From SHVO01 sp041906145 (GTDB lineage Bacteria > Pseudomonadota > Alphaproteobacteria > Rhodospirillales > Rhodospirillaceae), in contig JAYRJU010000001.1 in assembly GCA_041906145.1 (NCBI GenBank), positions 1,116,001 to 1,180,000 of the forward strand: a stretch of 64,000 nucleotides of DNA, read 5' to 3'. Below the pieces are notes generated by a model, which saw nothing but the letters and a program-made list of their open reading frames with translations, made no database searches and was not told where the DNA came from. Both the position numbers and the translations under genes were made by a program. Positions 1 to 7,893 of this stretch are shown in pieces. Position 1 is the stretch's first letter. Each line of letters opens with the position of its first letter.

Positions 1-792
1 CGGATAGTCGCGGCAGGCCTGCATCAGCTCTTTCAGCGGGTACTTCTTGTTGATCGGCATGATCATCGAGCGCGTATCGTCGTCCGGCGCGTGGAGAGAC
101 ACGGCGAGATTCACGCCAAGCTCGGCGCCACAGCGATGAATTTCCGGAACGACGCCGGAGGTCGACAGCGTGATACGGCGTTTGCCGAGCGCGATGCCGT
201 CATCGGCCATGATGATCTTCAAGGCCGTCGCGACATTCTCGAAATTGTAGAGCGGCTCGCCCATGCCCATCATCACTATATTCGAGAGCAGGCGGCGCTC
301 GTCCGTCGGGGTCGGCCATTCGCCATAGGAATCGCGCGCGACCATGAACTGGCCGACGATCTCTGCCGGGGTCAGGTTGCGCACCAGGCGCTGCGTGCCG
401 GTGTGGCAGAAGCGGCAGGTCAGCGTGCAGCCGACTTGCGAGGAGATGCACACCGCGCCCCGGTCTTCGTCCGGGATGAATACCGCTTCGGCTTTCTGGC
501 CGTCGGAGAACTGCATCAGCCATTTGCGCGTGCTGTCACTGGATGTCTGCTCGCGCGCGATCGTCGGACGCGAGACCACGAAATGGGTCTCGAGGGTGCG
601 GCGCAGGTCCTTGGACAAATCCGTCATGGCCGCGAACTCGGTGGCGCCGCGGTGATAGATCCAATGCCACACCTGCTTGGCGCGGAAGGGCTTCTCGCCC
701 TTTTCCAGAAGTGCAGCCTTCAGCGCCTCGCGGGAAAGACCGACGAGGTTGGTGCGGGTGTCTTGGATCGGAAGGGCGCTATCGGGTGACAC
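1..792 (-). CDS. rlmN: 23S rRNA (adenine2503-C2)-methyltransferase RlmN, 3' end off window
   Basis: Radical-SAM enzyme that methylates C2 of A2503 in 23S rRNA (family also acts on tRNA A37). Reading leftward from a GTG at 792, the protein carries the radical-SAM cluster motif C-x3-C-x2-C (TLTCRFCHT context) at about residues 122-129, followed by the family segment MMGMGEPLYN and STSGVVPEI. The C-terminal part, including the region expected to hold the second catalytic Cys, runs off the left edge. The GTG is chosen because no in-frame ATG lies just upstream and the residues that follow fit the usual N-terminal region. It is separated from the moeB stop by about 130 bp, so it may have its own promoter. 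Identification is secure; only the start codon is uncertain. Confidence 0.95.
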   Translation of the reverse strand, partial: MSPDSALPIQDTRTNLVGLSREALKAALLEKGEKPFRAKQVWHWIYHRGATEFAAMTDLSKDLRRTLETHFVVSRPTIAREQTSSDSTRKWLMQFSDGQKAEAVFIPDEDRGAVCISSQVGCTLTCRFCHTGTQRLVRNLTPAEIVGQFMVARDSYGEWPTPTDERRLLSNIVMMGMGEPLYNFENVATALKIIMADDGIALGKRRITLSTSGVVPEIHRCGAELGVNLAVSLHAPDDDTRSMIMPINKKYPLKELMQACRDYP

Positions 793-923
793 GGAGTATT
801 TTCCGCCAAAGGGGCAACCGGTTTAGCGAAGAAAATGCGGCCAAACCTAAAAACTACGCGGGAAGTAAGCCCAAACCGCCTTTACAGCAAGGCCCGGCGC
901 ATTATTCCTGCATTTCTAAGGTG

Positions 924-1709
924 TTAGGAATGGTGCCGCAGGTCCGTGAACGTGGCCTGCGCGCTGCACAGCGCGCATTCCGGGTCCGGTTTGACCTTCA
1001 CCGTGCGAAAGGCCGCCGAGAGGGCGTCATAAATCATGAGGCGCCCGGCCATGGTATCGCCGATGCCTAGGATTTCTTTCAGGACTTCGGTGGCTTGCAG
1101 CGTGCCCATCACGCCCGCAACCGCCCCGAGGATGCCGGCCTGATCACAGCTCGGCGCTTCGCCCGGCGGAGGGGCGTCCGGATAAAGGCAGCGATAACAG
1201 GGACCGCCCGCGTGCGGCTTGAAGGTCGCAAGCTGGCCGTCGAAGCGCAGCACGGCGGCGGACACCAGCGTCTTCTTGGCGAAGAAGCAGGCGTCGTTCA
1301 CCAGGAAGCGCGTCGGGAAATTGTCGCTGCCGTCGGCGACGAGATCGTAGTCCTTGATCAGCCCGGCAATATTCTCCGCCGTCAGCCGCGCCTTATACTC
1401 CACCACTTTCACATCGGGATTGATGGCGGTCGCGGCGCGGCCCGCGCTTTGCACCTTGGGCATATTGATGCGGTCGGTGGTGTGGGCGATCTGGCGCTGG
1501 AGGTTCGAGAGATCGACGGTGTCGTCATCGATGACGCCGATGGTGCCAATGCCAGCGGCGGCGAGGTACAGAAGCAGCGGCGAGCCCAAACCGCCCGCGC
1601 CGATCAGCAGCACCTTCGATTGCAGAAGTTTCTCCTGACCGACGCCGCCCACTTCCTTGAGCAGGATGTGCCGGGCGTAGCGATGGATCTGGTCTTCTGA
1701 GAAATCCAT
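924..1709 (-). CDS. moeB: Molybdopterin-synthase adenylyltransferase (MoeB/ThiF/HesA family)
   Basis: E1-like enzyme that adenylates the C-terminal Gly of a ubiquitin-like sulfur carrier (MoaD, or ThiS in related proteins). Visible features: nucleotide-binding GAGGLGSP at residues 37-44, the NLQRQ arginine motif near 69-73, a conserved SDN near 128-130, two zinc CxxC pairs (C171/C174 and C245/C248), and the conserved cysteine C188 in SCDQAG. The length of 261 residues is normal for MoeB without a rhodanese domain. It lies 9 bp after dut on the same strand and is probably the last gene of the ubiE-ubiB-gst-coaBC-dut run. MoeB and ThiF cannot be separated with certainty from sequence alone, and no moaD or thiS is in view. 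Confidence 0.88.
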   Translation of the reverse strand: MDFSEDQIHRYARHILLKEVGGVGQEKLLQSKVLLIGAGGLGSPLLLYLAAAGIGTIGVIDDDTVDLSNLQRQIAHTTDRINMPKVQSAGRAATAINPDVKVVEYKARLTAENIAGLIKDYDLVADGSDNFPTRFLVNDACFFAKKTLVSAAVLRFDGQLATFKPHAGGPCYRCLYPDAPPPGEAPSCDQAGILGAVAGVMGTLQATEVLKEILGIGDTMAGRLMIYDALSAAFRTVKVKPDPECALCSAQATFTDLRHHS

Positions 1710-1718
1710 TTCTTCTTT

Positions 1719-2174
1719 TTAGTGACGCCCCGTTGAGCCGAAACCGCCGGCGCCGCGCGCGGTGTCATCCAGGCTTTCTTTTTCTTCAAGCATTACGGTA
1801 CGCACGGGCGCGACCACCATCTGGGCGATGCGCATGCCGCGCGTCACGGTGAAAGGCTGTTTGCCGTGATTGATCAGGATCACGCTGATCTCCCCGCGAT
1901 AATCGGCGTCGATGGTGCCGGGCGTGTTGAGGACGGTCACCCCGTTCTTGGCCGCGAGACCGGAGCGCGGACGCACCTGCGCTTCGAAGCCCCCGGGAAG
2001 CGCGATGGCGAACCCAGTCGGGATCATGGTGTAGGCGCCCGGTTCAATAACGACGTCGGCGCTCAGGGCCGCGCACAGATCCATGCCGGCGGACTGGCTG
2101 GTCTGATAGGCGGGAAGCGGCAAATCGGAGGCGTGCGGAAGGCGTTTGATCGAGACGGAAACAACGATAGCCAA
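1719..2174 (-). CDS. dut: dUTP diphosphatase
   Basis: Hydrolyses dUTP to dUMP and PPi, keeping uracil out of DNA and supplying dTMP synthesis. All five trimeric dUTPase motifs are visible: AGMDLCA, RPRSGLA, NTPGTIDADYRGEI, GMRIAQMV and the C-terminal GGFGSTG. I place the start at a TTG at 2174 because AGAGG lies 7 nt upstream and the resulting 151 residues match the family. A longer reading frame begins with an ATG at 2261 inside coaBC, but its extra 29 residues (NINPNINPNFN type) are a translation of short tandem repeats and look non-native. With the TTG start the gene begins 22 bp after the coaBC stop. Pairing of coaBC and dut is common in proteobacteria. Confidence 0.93.
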   Translation of the reverse strand: MAIVVSVSIKRLPHASDLPLPAYQTSQSAGMDLCAALSADVVIEPGAYTMIPTGFAIALPGGFEAQVRPRSGLAAKNGVTVLNTPGTIDADYRGEISVILINHGKQPFTVTRGMRIAQMVVAPVRTVMLEEKESLDDTARGAGGFGSTGRH

Positions 2175-2196
2175 GGGAAAGCCTCTTCGATTGAAA

Positions 2197-3462
2197 TTAG
2201 GATTGATGTTGGGATTGATGGTTAAACGCCGCGGCGATGCGCTCGGCGAGCCGTTCGGCAACGGCGCGCTTTTTCAAGGTAGGCCAGCTCTCGACGCCGT
2301 CGGACGTCACCAAATGAACAGTGTTGTTGTCGCCGCCGAAAGTGCCGCTGATCTGTGAGACGTCGTTGGCCACAAGCCAATCGCAGTTCTTGCGTGCGCG
2401 CTTGGCCTTGGCGTTTTCAACGAGGTTCTCGGTCTCGGCCGCGAATCCGACGACAAGGTTCGGGCGCAGCGGGCCTTTTTGCGCGAGCGTCGCGAGGATA
2501 TCGGGATTTTCGGACAGCTTCAGGGTGGGCGCCGCGCCGCCGTCCTTCTTGATCTTCGCGTCCTTCGCGTCCGCTGCCCAATCGGCGACGGCGGCGGCGC
2601 ACACTACGATCTGCGCCGGCAGCGCGTCCTTGCACGCCTTCATCATCTGCTTGGCGGTCTCGACCCGCACGACCTTCACGCCGTCGGGGTCGGCCTCGTT
2701 CACTGGCCCTGAGACCAGCGTAACGTCCGCGCCGAGTTCGGCGAGCGCCGCGGCGACCGCGTGGCCCTGTTTGCCGGACGAACGGTTGCCGATGTAACGC
2801 ACCGGATCGATCGGCTCATGCGTCGGCCCGCTGGTCACCAGCGCTTTCAGGCCCGACAGAGGCCCCCGGTTCGGAGCTTTGGCGAAGAAGCGCGCGAGCG
2901 CGGCTATGATCTCAGGCACTTCGGCCATGCGTCCGTCGCCGACTTCACCACAGGCGAGATCGCCCGCGCCGGGTCCGACAATACGCACATCGCGCGTCTG
3001 CAAGGTTTGCAGGTTCGCTTGCGTCGCCGGGTGGGTCCACATCATCACGTTCATGCTGGGCGCGATCATCACCGGCTTGTCCGTCGCCAGCAGCGCGGTG
3101 GTCGCGAGATCATCGGCCAGACCGTGAGCCATCTTCGCCATGATGTCGGCGGTGGCGGGCGCGACGAGAAGGATGTCGGCTTCGCGCGACAAACGGATGT
3201 GGCCCATATCGCTTTCGTCCGTCAGCGAGAACAGGTCCTGATAGCACTTCTCGCCGGACAGGGAGGCCAGGGTCAGCGGCGTGACGAAGTTTGCGCCGCC
3301 GTTGGTGAGGATGCAGCGTACCTGGGCGCCGCGTTCCCGCAGGCGCCGGATCAAATCCGGCGCCTTCACCGCGGCGATGCCGCCAGCGACGATCAAAAGG
3401 ATGCGTTTGTTCTCCAGCAACGGCGTCGGTCCAGCTGTGAGGTCGCGCATGATGGTGTTCAT
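2197..3462 (-). CDS. coaBC: Bifunctional phosphopantothenoylcysteine decarboxylase / phosphopantothenate-cysteine ligase
   Basis: Two consecutive steps of coenzyme A synthesis: the C-terminal CoaB half ligates cysteine to 4'-phosphopantothenate and the N-terminal CoaC half decarboxylates the product with FMN. The CoaC half begins with LLIVAGGIAAVKAPDLIRRL and contains MIAPSMNVMMW, including the active-site Asn/Met region. The CoaB half begins near residue 205 with LVTSGPTHEPIDPVRYIGNRSS, the nucleotide/dimer motif, and includes KIKKDGG near residue 305. The length of 421 residues is typical. The last residues (NHQSQHQS) are encoded by a short tandem repeat that continues past the stop. The ATG at 3450 is an alternative start; neither has a clear ribosome-binding site. 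Confidence 0.95.
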   Translation of the reverse strand: MNTIMRDLTAGPTPLLENKRILLIVAGGIAAVKAPDLIRRLRERGAQVRCILTNGGANFVTPLTLASLSGEKCYQDLFSLTDESDMGHIRLSREADILLVAPATADIMAKMAHGLADDLATTALLATDKPVMIAPSMNVMMWTHPATQANLQTLQTRDVRIVGPGAGDLACGEVGDGRMAEVPEIIAALARFFAKAPNRGPLSGLKALVTSGPTHEPIDPVRYIGNRSSGKQGHAVAAALAELGADVTLVSGPVNEADPDGVKVVRVETAKQMMKACKDALPAQIVVCAAAVADWAADAKDAKIKKDGGAAPTLKLSENPDILATLAQKGPLRPNLVVGFAAETENLVENAKAKRARKNCDWLVANDVSQISGTFGGDNNTVHLVTSDGVESWPTLKKRAVAERLAERIAAAFNHQSQHQS

Positions 3463-3491
3463 AGGCGTTATTTTATCTCAATTCGGCGGCG

Positions 3492-4094
3492 TTAGGGGAG
3501 GGCGCTTTCCGCCCCTAAGTCTTTCTCTACCCGCGCTACCCAGGCCCGCATCTGGGGCCATTGTCTCAAATCGAAGCCCGCCTCGTGGCCAAAGCGGGTG
3601 TAGGCGACCAAAGCGATATCGGCCAGGGTCAGTCGCTCGCCCACGAAGTAGGTCCGGCGGGCCAGATGGTCGTTCATCAAGCTCAGCACCTTCTCCCCGC
3701 GTGTCAGCAGGCTGGGGTCGATCTCGCTATCGGCTTTCTTAAGATAGTGCTTATGGAAGCGGCGCACAGCGATCACGGTCTCATGGCTGTATTGCTCCCA
3801 GAACAACCATTGCATCATGAGGGCGCGTTCGTAGGGCTCATCGGGGATCAGGGTCGAACCATGCGCCAGGTAAAGCATGATGGCGTTGGACTGCGCGAGC
3901 CCCTGTCCGTCAGCCAAGATCACGAAGGGCACTTGGCCCACGGGATTGAGAGCGAGGAATTCCGGAGTACGGGTCTCTTTCTTCAGCACGCTCGTCTCGA
4001 CCCAGCGGTACGGCACATTCAGCCGTTCGGCGACGAACTTCACCTTGTGACAATTGCCGGAGATTGAATCCCCGTAGACCGTCATCACGCTCAT
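3492..4094 (-). CDS. Glutathione S-transferase family protein
   Basis: A 200-residue soluble GST. The N-terminal thioredoxin-like half has the cis-Pro and glutathione-contact pattern NPVGQVPFVI followed by QSNAIMLYLA; the C-terminal helical half contains LTLADIALVAY, the conserved N-capping motif of the GST fold. The start at 4094 (MSVMTVYGDS) is preceded by AAGGAAG at good spacing; a longer frame back to 4160 would run into ubiB. It sits 11 bp after the ubiB stop and before coaBC on the same strand, so it is probably co-transcribed with the ubiquinone genes. Substrate is not predictable; a role in quinone or electrophile detoxification is only inference. Confidence 0.9.
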   Translation of the reverse strand: MSVMTVYGDSISGNCHKVKFVAERLNVPYRWVETSVLKKETRTPEFLALNPVGQVPFVILADGQGLAQSNAIMLYLAHGSTLIPDEPYERALMMQWLFWEQYSHETVIAVRRFHKHYLKKADSEIDPSLLTRGEKVLSLMNDHLARRTYFVGERLTLADIALVAYTRFGHEAGFDLRQWPQMRAWVARVEKDLGAESALP

Positions 4095-4105
4095 CGCTTG
4101 CTTCC

Positions 4106-5662
4106 TTAGTTCAGGATTAGTGCCGCGCCCAAAATCGCCGCCAGGATCCAGGGCGCCCAAAACAGCCAGCGCTGTCCGCGGCGGCGCTCACCGGCGCCGC
4201 CGAGAATCGCCCGCGCGCTGTCGGGATGCAGCCTAAGGCCGCCTTGCTCCATATCGGCCGTGATGGCCTCCACCCGCGCGATCACGCGCGGCAGCGTGCG
4301 CAGCATGCTGATGGCGTCCGCCACCGCATCCACGGTGCGGCCCTCAGGACCGAGTCGCGCGCGCATCCAGCCTTCGATCAGGGGCCGCGCGAGTTCCCAC
4401 ATGTTCACTTCGGGCGCGAGGTTGCGGCCCACGCCTTCGGCCAGCAGCATGCTCTTCTGCAAAAGAAGAAGCTGCGGCTGTGCCTGCATATCGAAGGTCT
4501 CCGTCACGCGGAACAGCTGACCCAGCAGCTTCGCGATGGAAATCTCCGCGATCGGTTTGCCGAGGATAGGCTCGGCAATGGACCGGCACGCCTGCGCGAA
4601 CATGTCGACATCCTTTTCCGACGGCACGAAGCCGGCGCGGATGTGTACGTCGGCGACCAGTTTGTAATCGCGCGTCAGGAACCCAAGTAGCATCTCGCCC
4701 AGGTTTTTTTGCGTTTCGCTGTCCACACGTCCCATGATGCCGAAGTCCATGGCGATCACGGTGCCTTGCGGCGTGACGAACAAATTCCCCGGATGCATGT
4801 CGGCGTGGAAGAAGCCGTGGTCGAACACCATGCGGAAGAAAATCTCGGCGGCGTTCTTGACCACCTGGACCGGATCTACGCCCGCCGCCGTCACCGCCGC
4901 GCGGTCATCGACGCGAATCCCCGAGACGCGCTCCATTGTCAGGATGCGTTCGGACGTACGCTGCCAGTCGATCGACGGCACATAGAAGATAGGACTGCTT
5001 GCGAAATCCTCCTTCAGTTCCTGTGCGGCGGCGGCTTCGAAGCGCAGGTCCATCTCGAGGTTCACCGATTCGGCGAAGGTCGCGACGACTTCCGTCGGCT
5101 TCAGGCGGCGCAGCTTCGGCGCATAACGCTCGGCCTTCTCCGCCATCCAGAACATGAGATCGATATCGCGCACGAAAGCGAGTTTGACTCCGGGACGCAG
5201 CACCTTAACGGCGACTTGCGCGCCTTCTGTCGTGACGGCGAAATGCACCTGCGCGATGGAGGCTGCGGCGACCGGCGTTTCCTCGAAGCTCTGGTAGATC
5301 GCCGTAATGGGTTTAGCGAAATCCGTCTCGATGGCCGCCCTGGCCTCGGCGAAGGGGAACGGCGGCAACCGGTCCTGCAGTTCCGAGAGATCCGCCGCCA
5401 CCTCATCGCCAAGGAGGTCGGCCCGGGTCGACAAAGCCTGGCCGAACTTGATGAAAGTCGGGCCCAGTTCCGCGAGAGCCGCGGCCAAGCGCAGGCCTGG
5501 GCGCATGGCTTTCACATCCTTGCGCGGGCGCCAGATCAGGCCGCAGCTCTTGGCCACGAAAGCGCCGGCCGGGTGGATGTCGAGGAGGAACAAGGCGTCA
5601 TGACGCGCAAGCGTGCGTCCGATCGCCCACAGGCGGGCAAAATTACGGAGATCGCGCAACAT
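4106..5662 (-). CDS. ubiB: UbiB, ABC1/ADCK-family atypical kinase for ubiquinone synthesis
   Basis: Membrane-associated atypical kinase/ATPase needed for ubiquinone biosynthesis. The family signatures are present: the KxGQ motif (FIKFGQALSTR, near residues 71-80), the Ala-rich loop AAASIAQVH, VAVKVLRPG, the catalytic HADMHPGNL and the metal-binding MDFGIMG. The C-terminus ends in a hydrophobic segment (WLFWAPWILAAILGAALIL), the expected membrane anchor. The start ATG lies 2 bp after the ubiE stop, so translation is likely coupled. The length of 518 residues is typical. The older label 2-polyprenylphenol 6-hydroxylase is no longer considered its direct activity. Confidence 0.95.
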   Translation of the reverse strand: MLRDLRNFARLWAIGRTLARHDALFLLDIHPAGAFVAKSCGLIWRPRKDVKAMRPGLRLAAALAELGPTFIKFGQALSTRADLLGDEVAADLSELQDRLPPFPFAEARAAIETDFAKPITAIYQSFEETPVAAASIAQVHFAVTTEGAQVAVKVLRPGVKLAFVRDIDLMFWMAEKAERYAPKLRRLKPTEVVATFAESVNLEMDLRFEAAAAQELKEDFASSPIFYVPSIDWQRTSERILTMERVSGIRVDDRAAVTAAGVDPVQVVKNAAEIFFRMVFDHGFFHADMHPGNLFVTPQGTVIAMDFGIMGRVDSETQKNLGEMLLGFLTRDYKLVADVHIRAGFVPSEKDVDMFAQACRSIAEPILGKPIAEISIAKLLGQLFRVTETFDMQAQPQLLLLQKSMLLAEGVGRNLAPEVNMWELARPLIEGWMRARLGPEGRTVDAVADAISMLRTLPRVIARVEAITADMEQGGLRLHPDSARAILGGAGERRRGQRWLFWAPWILAAILGAALILN

Positions 5663-5664
5663 AA

Positions 5665-6438
5665 TTAGATACGCCAGCCGGAATGCAGGGCGGCGATGCC
5701 GCCCGACAGATTACGCATCTTGCATTCTTTGAGACCCGACTCGCCCATGCGCGCGAGCAACTCGTCTTGAGACGGGAACTTGCGGATGCTTTCGGCGAGG
5801 TAACGATAGGAGGCGGCATCGCCAGCCACCATGCTGCCCAACGCCGGCAACACGTTGAACGAGTATGCGTCGTATATTTTGTCGAGTAGAGGCACCACGA
5901 CACGGCTGAACTCAAGGCACAAGAACCGCCCGCCCGGCTTCAGCACACGGCGCGCTTCAGCCAGCGCGGCATCGATGCGCGTTACGTTGCGCAGACAAAA
6001 GGCGATTGTGTAGGCATCGAAGCTCATGTCCGGGAACGGCAGCTTCTCGGCGTCGCCGCACACCCAGTTGATGCCCGCGAGACGCCCCCGATCGATGGAC
6101 CGGTCGCGGCCGACGCTGATCATCTCGTGATTGATGTCGCACACGGTGACCGGCCCCGCGCCGGCGCCCACGCGCGCGAGAATCCGCGTGGCGATATCGC
6201 CGGTGCCGCCGCCGACATCGACGAAGCTCTGTCCGGCGCGCGGGGCGAGCCAATCGACCATCGCCGACTTCCACAGACGATGGACGCCAAGGCTCATGAG
6301 GTCGTTCATCAGGTCGTATTTGGAAGCGACGGAATCGAACACCCCCCGCACCAAATGGACCTTTTCGTCCTCGGGGACTGTCTGATAGCCAAAATGTGTA
6401 GTGCCGTGTTCGGCCGGTTCGTTCATAGGCGGGACCAT
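5665..6438 (-). CDS. ubiE: Demethylubiquinone/demethylmenaquinone C-methyltransferase UbiE
   Basis: SAM-dependent C-methyltransferase of ubiquinone (and menaquinone where present) synthesis. The N-terminal family signature THFGYQTVP and VFDSVASKYDLMND is followed by the SAM-binding loop DVGGGTGD near residues 74-81, then the post-motif FRNVT-like segment (here LRNVTRI) and a LEFSRV motif typical of UbiE. The protein has 257 residues from the ATG at 6438; an ATG at 6426 (MNEPAEHG) is an equally plausible start, since neither has a clear Shine-Dalgarno sequence. It is the first gene of the minus-strand run and is divergent from mutM, with the shared promoter region at about 6439-6490. Confidence 0.95.
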   Translation of the reverse strand: MVPPMNEPAEHGTTHFGYQTVPEDEKVHLVRGVFDSVASKYDLMNDLMSLGVHRLWKSAMVDWLAPRAGQSFVDVGGGTGDIATRILARVGAGAGPVTVCDINHEMISVGRDRSIDRGRLAGINWVCGDAEKLPFPDMSFDAYTIAFCLRNVTRIDAALAEARRVLKPGGRFLCLEFSRVVVPLLDKIYDAYSFNVLPALGSMVAGDAASYRYLAESIRKFPSQDELLARMGESGLKECKMRNLSGGIAALHSGWRI

Positions 6439-6490
6439 AGAGGAATGCTGTTATAAAGGCCACTAAGCGCCTTGAAACGCCGAAGGAAAA

Positions 6491-6635
6491 GGGATGCCCG
6501 AGCTACCGGAAGTCGAAACGGAGCCGCGATCAGCAAAAAGTGGAAACCGGTTTTTGCGCCGGATCGCGGCTCATCAAAAAAACCGCAGCGAAAACGGAGC
6601 GGCGTAGGGATGCCCGAGCTACCGGAAGTCGAAAC
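6491..6635 (+). repeat. 29-bp direct duplication of the mutM start flanking a small palindromic insertion
   Basis: The sequence from GGGATG through the first mutM codons (29 bp) occurs twice exactly, at 6491-6519 and 6607-6635. Between them lie 87 bp containing a large imperfect palindrome: 11-bp arms gagccgcgatc (6521-6531) and its complement (6562-6572), with inner arms gcaaaaa (6533-6539) and tttttgc (6551-6557). The core resembles short dispersed palindromic repeats that I recall as frequent in alphaproteobacterial genomes. The arrangement looks like an insertion with a long target duplication, or a duplication plus insertion. The upstream copy keeps its own ribosome-binding sequence (AAGGAAAAGGG) and ATG. 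Confidence 0.75.
6494..6607 (+). CDS. 37-codon leader reading frame made by duplication of the mutM start
   Basis: From the upstream ATG copy (6494), which has the stronger ribosome-binding sequence, the frame reads MPELPEVET, identical to the MutM N-terminus. It then passes through the palindromic insertion and stops at TAG 6605-6607, two bases before the real mutM ATG at 6610. The duplicated start is 116 bp upstream and therefore out of frame with mutM. If translated, the leader would place a terminating ribosome next to the true start and could couple or dampen mutM translation. It probably has no function as a peptide. Confidence 0.4.
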   Translation: MPELPEVETEPRSAKSGNRFLRRIAAHQKNRSENGAA

Positions 6636-7467
6636 CGTATGTCGAGGTCTGAAAGGCGTGCTTGAAGGCCGCCGCCTCGCGCGCGTGCAGGTGCGCCGGA
6701 AGGACCTTCGCATTCCGTTCCCGCCCGCCTTCGCCGAAAAGCTCACGGGTCGTAAGGTCATGCGAATCCATCGCCGCGCGAAATACATGCTGCTCGATCT
6801 AGATGACGGCAATGTCCTCATCGTGCATCTCGGCATGTCGGGCCGCATGGTCGTCGACACAAGCGGCGCCCCTCCCGCGAAGCACGACCATGTCATCTTC
6901 ACGACAGATAAAGGCGCGGAGATTCGCTTCAACGATCCGCGGCGCTTCGGGCTCATGACGCTGGTGCCTCAGGGCGATCTCGCCGGTCACACGCTATTCC
7001 GTCATCTCGGACCCGATCCGCTCACCCCGGAATTCACCCCCGCCGTATTGTCGGCGGCTCTGAAGGGCCGCAAGACCTCGATCAAAGTGGCGCTGCTCGA
7101 CCAGCGAATCGTGGTGGGGGTCGGCAACATCTATGCCTGCGAAAGTCTCTATCGCGCCGGGATATCGCCCCTTCGCAACGCCGGCAGTGTCGCCGGCGCG
7201 CGAGCGGCAAAGCTGGTGCCGGCCATCAAGAAAGTGCTGAGCGATGCCATCGCCGCGGGTGGATCCTCGCTCCGCGATCACGTGCAGCCCTCTGGTGAAC
7301 TGGGCTATTTCCAACACGCATGGAAGGTCTATGGCCGTGAGGGCGAGTCGTGCGCCTGTCCCGGCGCTAAGGGCGGTGGAAAAGGCGCCAACAAGGGGAA
7401 GGGGTTGGTGCGGCGGGTCACACAAGCCGGACGGTCGACTTTCTACTGTGCCGGCTGCCAGACCTAG
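6610..7467 (+). CDS. mutM: Formamidopyrimidine-DNA glycosylase (Fpg/MutM)
   Basis: Base-excision repair glycosylase/AP lyase that removes 8-oxoguanine and ring-opened purines. The catalytic N-terminus PELPEVETV begins directly after the Met at 6610, so this start is required: Pro2 is the nucleophile and must be exposed. The helix-two-turn-helix segment (VGVGNIYACESLYRAGISP) is present. The C-terminal zinc finger is unusual: the first cysteine pair reads C-A-C rather than CxxC and is separated from the second pair (YCAGCQ) by an extra Gly/Lys-rich stretch (GAKGGGKGANKGKG). Upstream lies the duplicated start and palindromic insertion. Length is 285 residues. Confidence 0.95.
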   Translation: MPELPEVETVCRGLKGVLEGRRLARVQVRRKDLRIPFPPAFAEKLTGRKVMRIHRRAKYMLLDLDDGNVLIVHLGMSGRMVVDTSGAPPAKHDHVIFTTDKGAEIRFNDPRRFGLMTLVPQGDLAGHTLFRHLGPDPLTPEFTPAVLSAALKGRKTSIKVALLDQRIVVGVGNIYACESLYRAGISPLRNAGSVAGARAAKLVPAIKKVLSDAIAAGGSSLRDHVQPSGELGYFQHAWKVYGREGESCACPGAKGGGKGANKGKGLVRRVTQAGRSTFYCAGCQT

Positions 7468-7486
7468 AAATTAAGGGTCCTCTAAA

Positions 7487-7508
7487 CCTGGAATATCTTT
7501 ATTCCAGG
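7487..7508 (+). terminator. Hairpin downstream of mutM, possible weak terminator
   Basis: Perfect 9-bp arms cctggaata / tattccagg with a 4-nt loop, followed directly by a second GC-rich inverted repeat (ccagggcc / ggcctgg) sharing its right arm. There is no T-tract, so termination is uncertain. It lies just before the rpsT promoter. Confidence 0.4.
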
Positions 7509-7528
7509 GCCTTGAGGCCTGGACCTCG

Positions 7529-7557
7529 TTGACGCGGGGTGTGGCATCCCCTATAAG
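7529..7557 (+). promoter_or_regulatory. Predicted housekeeping promoter of rpsT
   Basis: TTGACG (7529-7534), a 17-bp spacer and TATAAG (7552-7557) form a near-consensus sigma-70-type promoter. Transcription would start near 7564 and leave about 38 nt of leader before rpsT. Confidence 0.7.
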
Positions 7558-7570
7558 CCCGCGTTCCAAA

Positions 7571-7579
7571 TTATCCACA
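7571..7579 (+). promoter_or_regulatory. Perfect DnaA box (TTATCCACA)
   Basis: An exact match to the high-affinity DnaA box lies in the predicted rpsT leader, about 930 bp before dnaA. I found no second perfect copy in the rpsT-dnaA gap. It could take part in origin function or in DnaA control of the rpsT(-dnaA) transcript. Confidence 0.65.
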
Positions 7580-7601
7580 GACGCATTCAGAGTACGACTC
7601 G

Positions 7602-7868
7602 ATGGCCCAGCACAAGTCCGCAAAAGTCCGCATCCGCCGCAACGCCCGCGCCGCGACGATCAATCACGCGCGCCTCTCGCGCATCCGCACCTTCGTGAAA
7701 GCGGTCGAAGAAGCGATCGCCGCCGGCAAGAAGACCGAAGCGCTCGCCGCGCTCAAGAAGGTGATGCCGGAATTGACCCGCGGCGCGAATAAGGGCGTGA
7801 TCCACAAGAAGACCGCCTCGCGCAAGCTCTCGCGTCTCTCGGCGCGCATCAAGAAGCTCGCCGCCTAA
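7602..7868 (+). CDS. rpsT: 30S ribosomal protein S20
   Basis: Small basic ribosomal protein that binds 16S rRNA early in 30S assembly. The 88 residues start MAQHKSAKVRIRRNARA, rich in Lys/Arg/Ala, and contain the family segments LSRIRTFVKAVEEAI and KGVIHKKTASRKLSRLSARI. It has a near-consensus promoter upstream and a clear stem-loop terminator downstream. Location just before dnaA is a conserved arrangement, seen for example in Caulobacter. Confidence 0.97.
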   Translation: MAQHKSAKVRIRRNARAATINHARLSRIRTFVKAVEEAIAAGKKTEALAALKKVMPELTRGANKGVIHKKTASRKLSRLSARIKKLAA

Positions 7869-7893
7869 GCACTCTGCTGTTTTAAGAAAAGTC

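Noticed and set aside
91..789. Long open frames on the plus strand opposite rlmN, moeB, coaBC and ubiB
   Set aside because: They mirror high-GC codon usage of well-identified genes on the other strand, with no recognisable domains and Arg/His-rich compositions.
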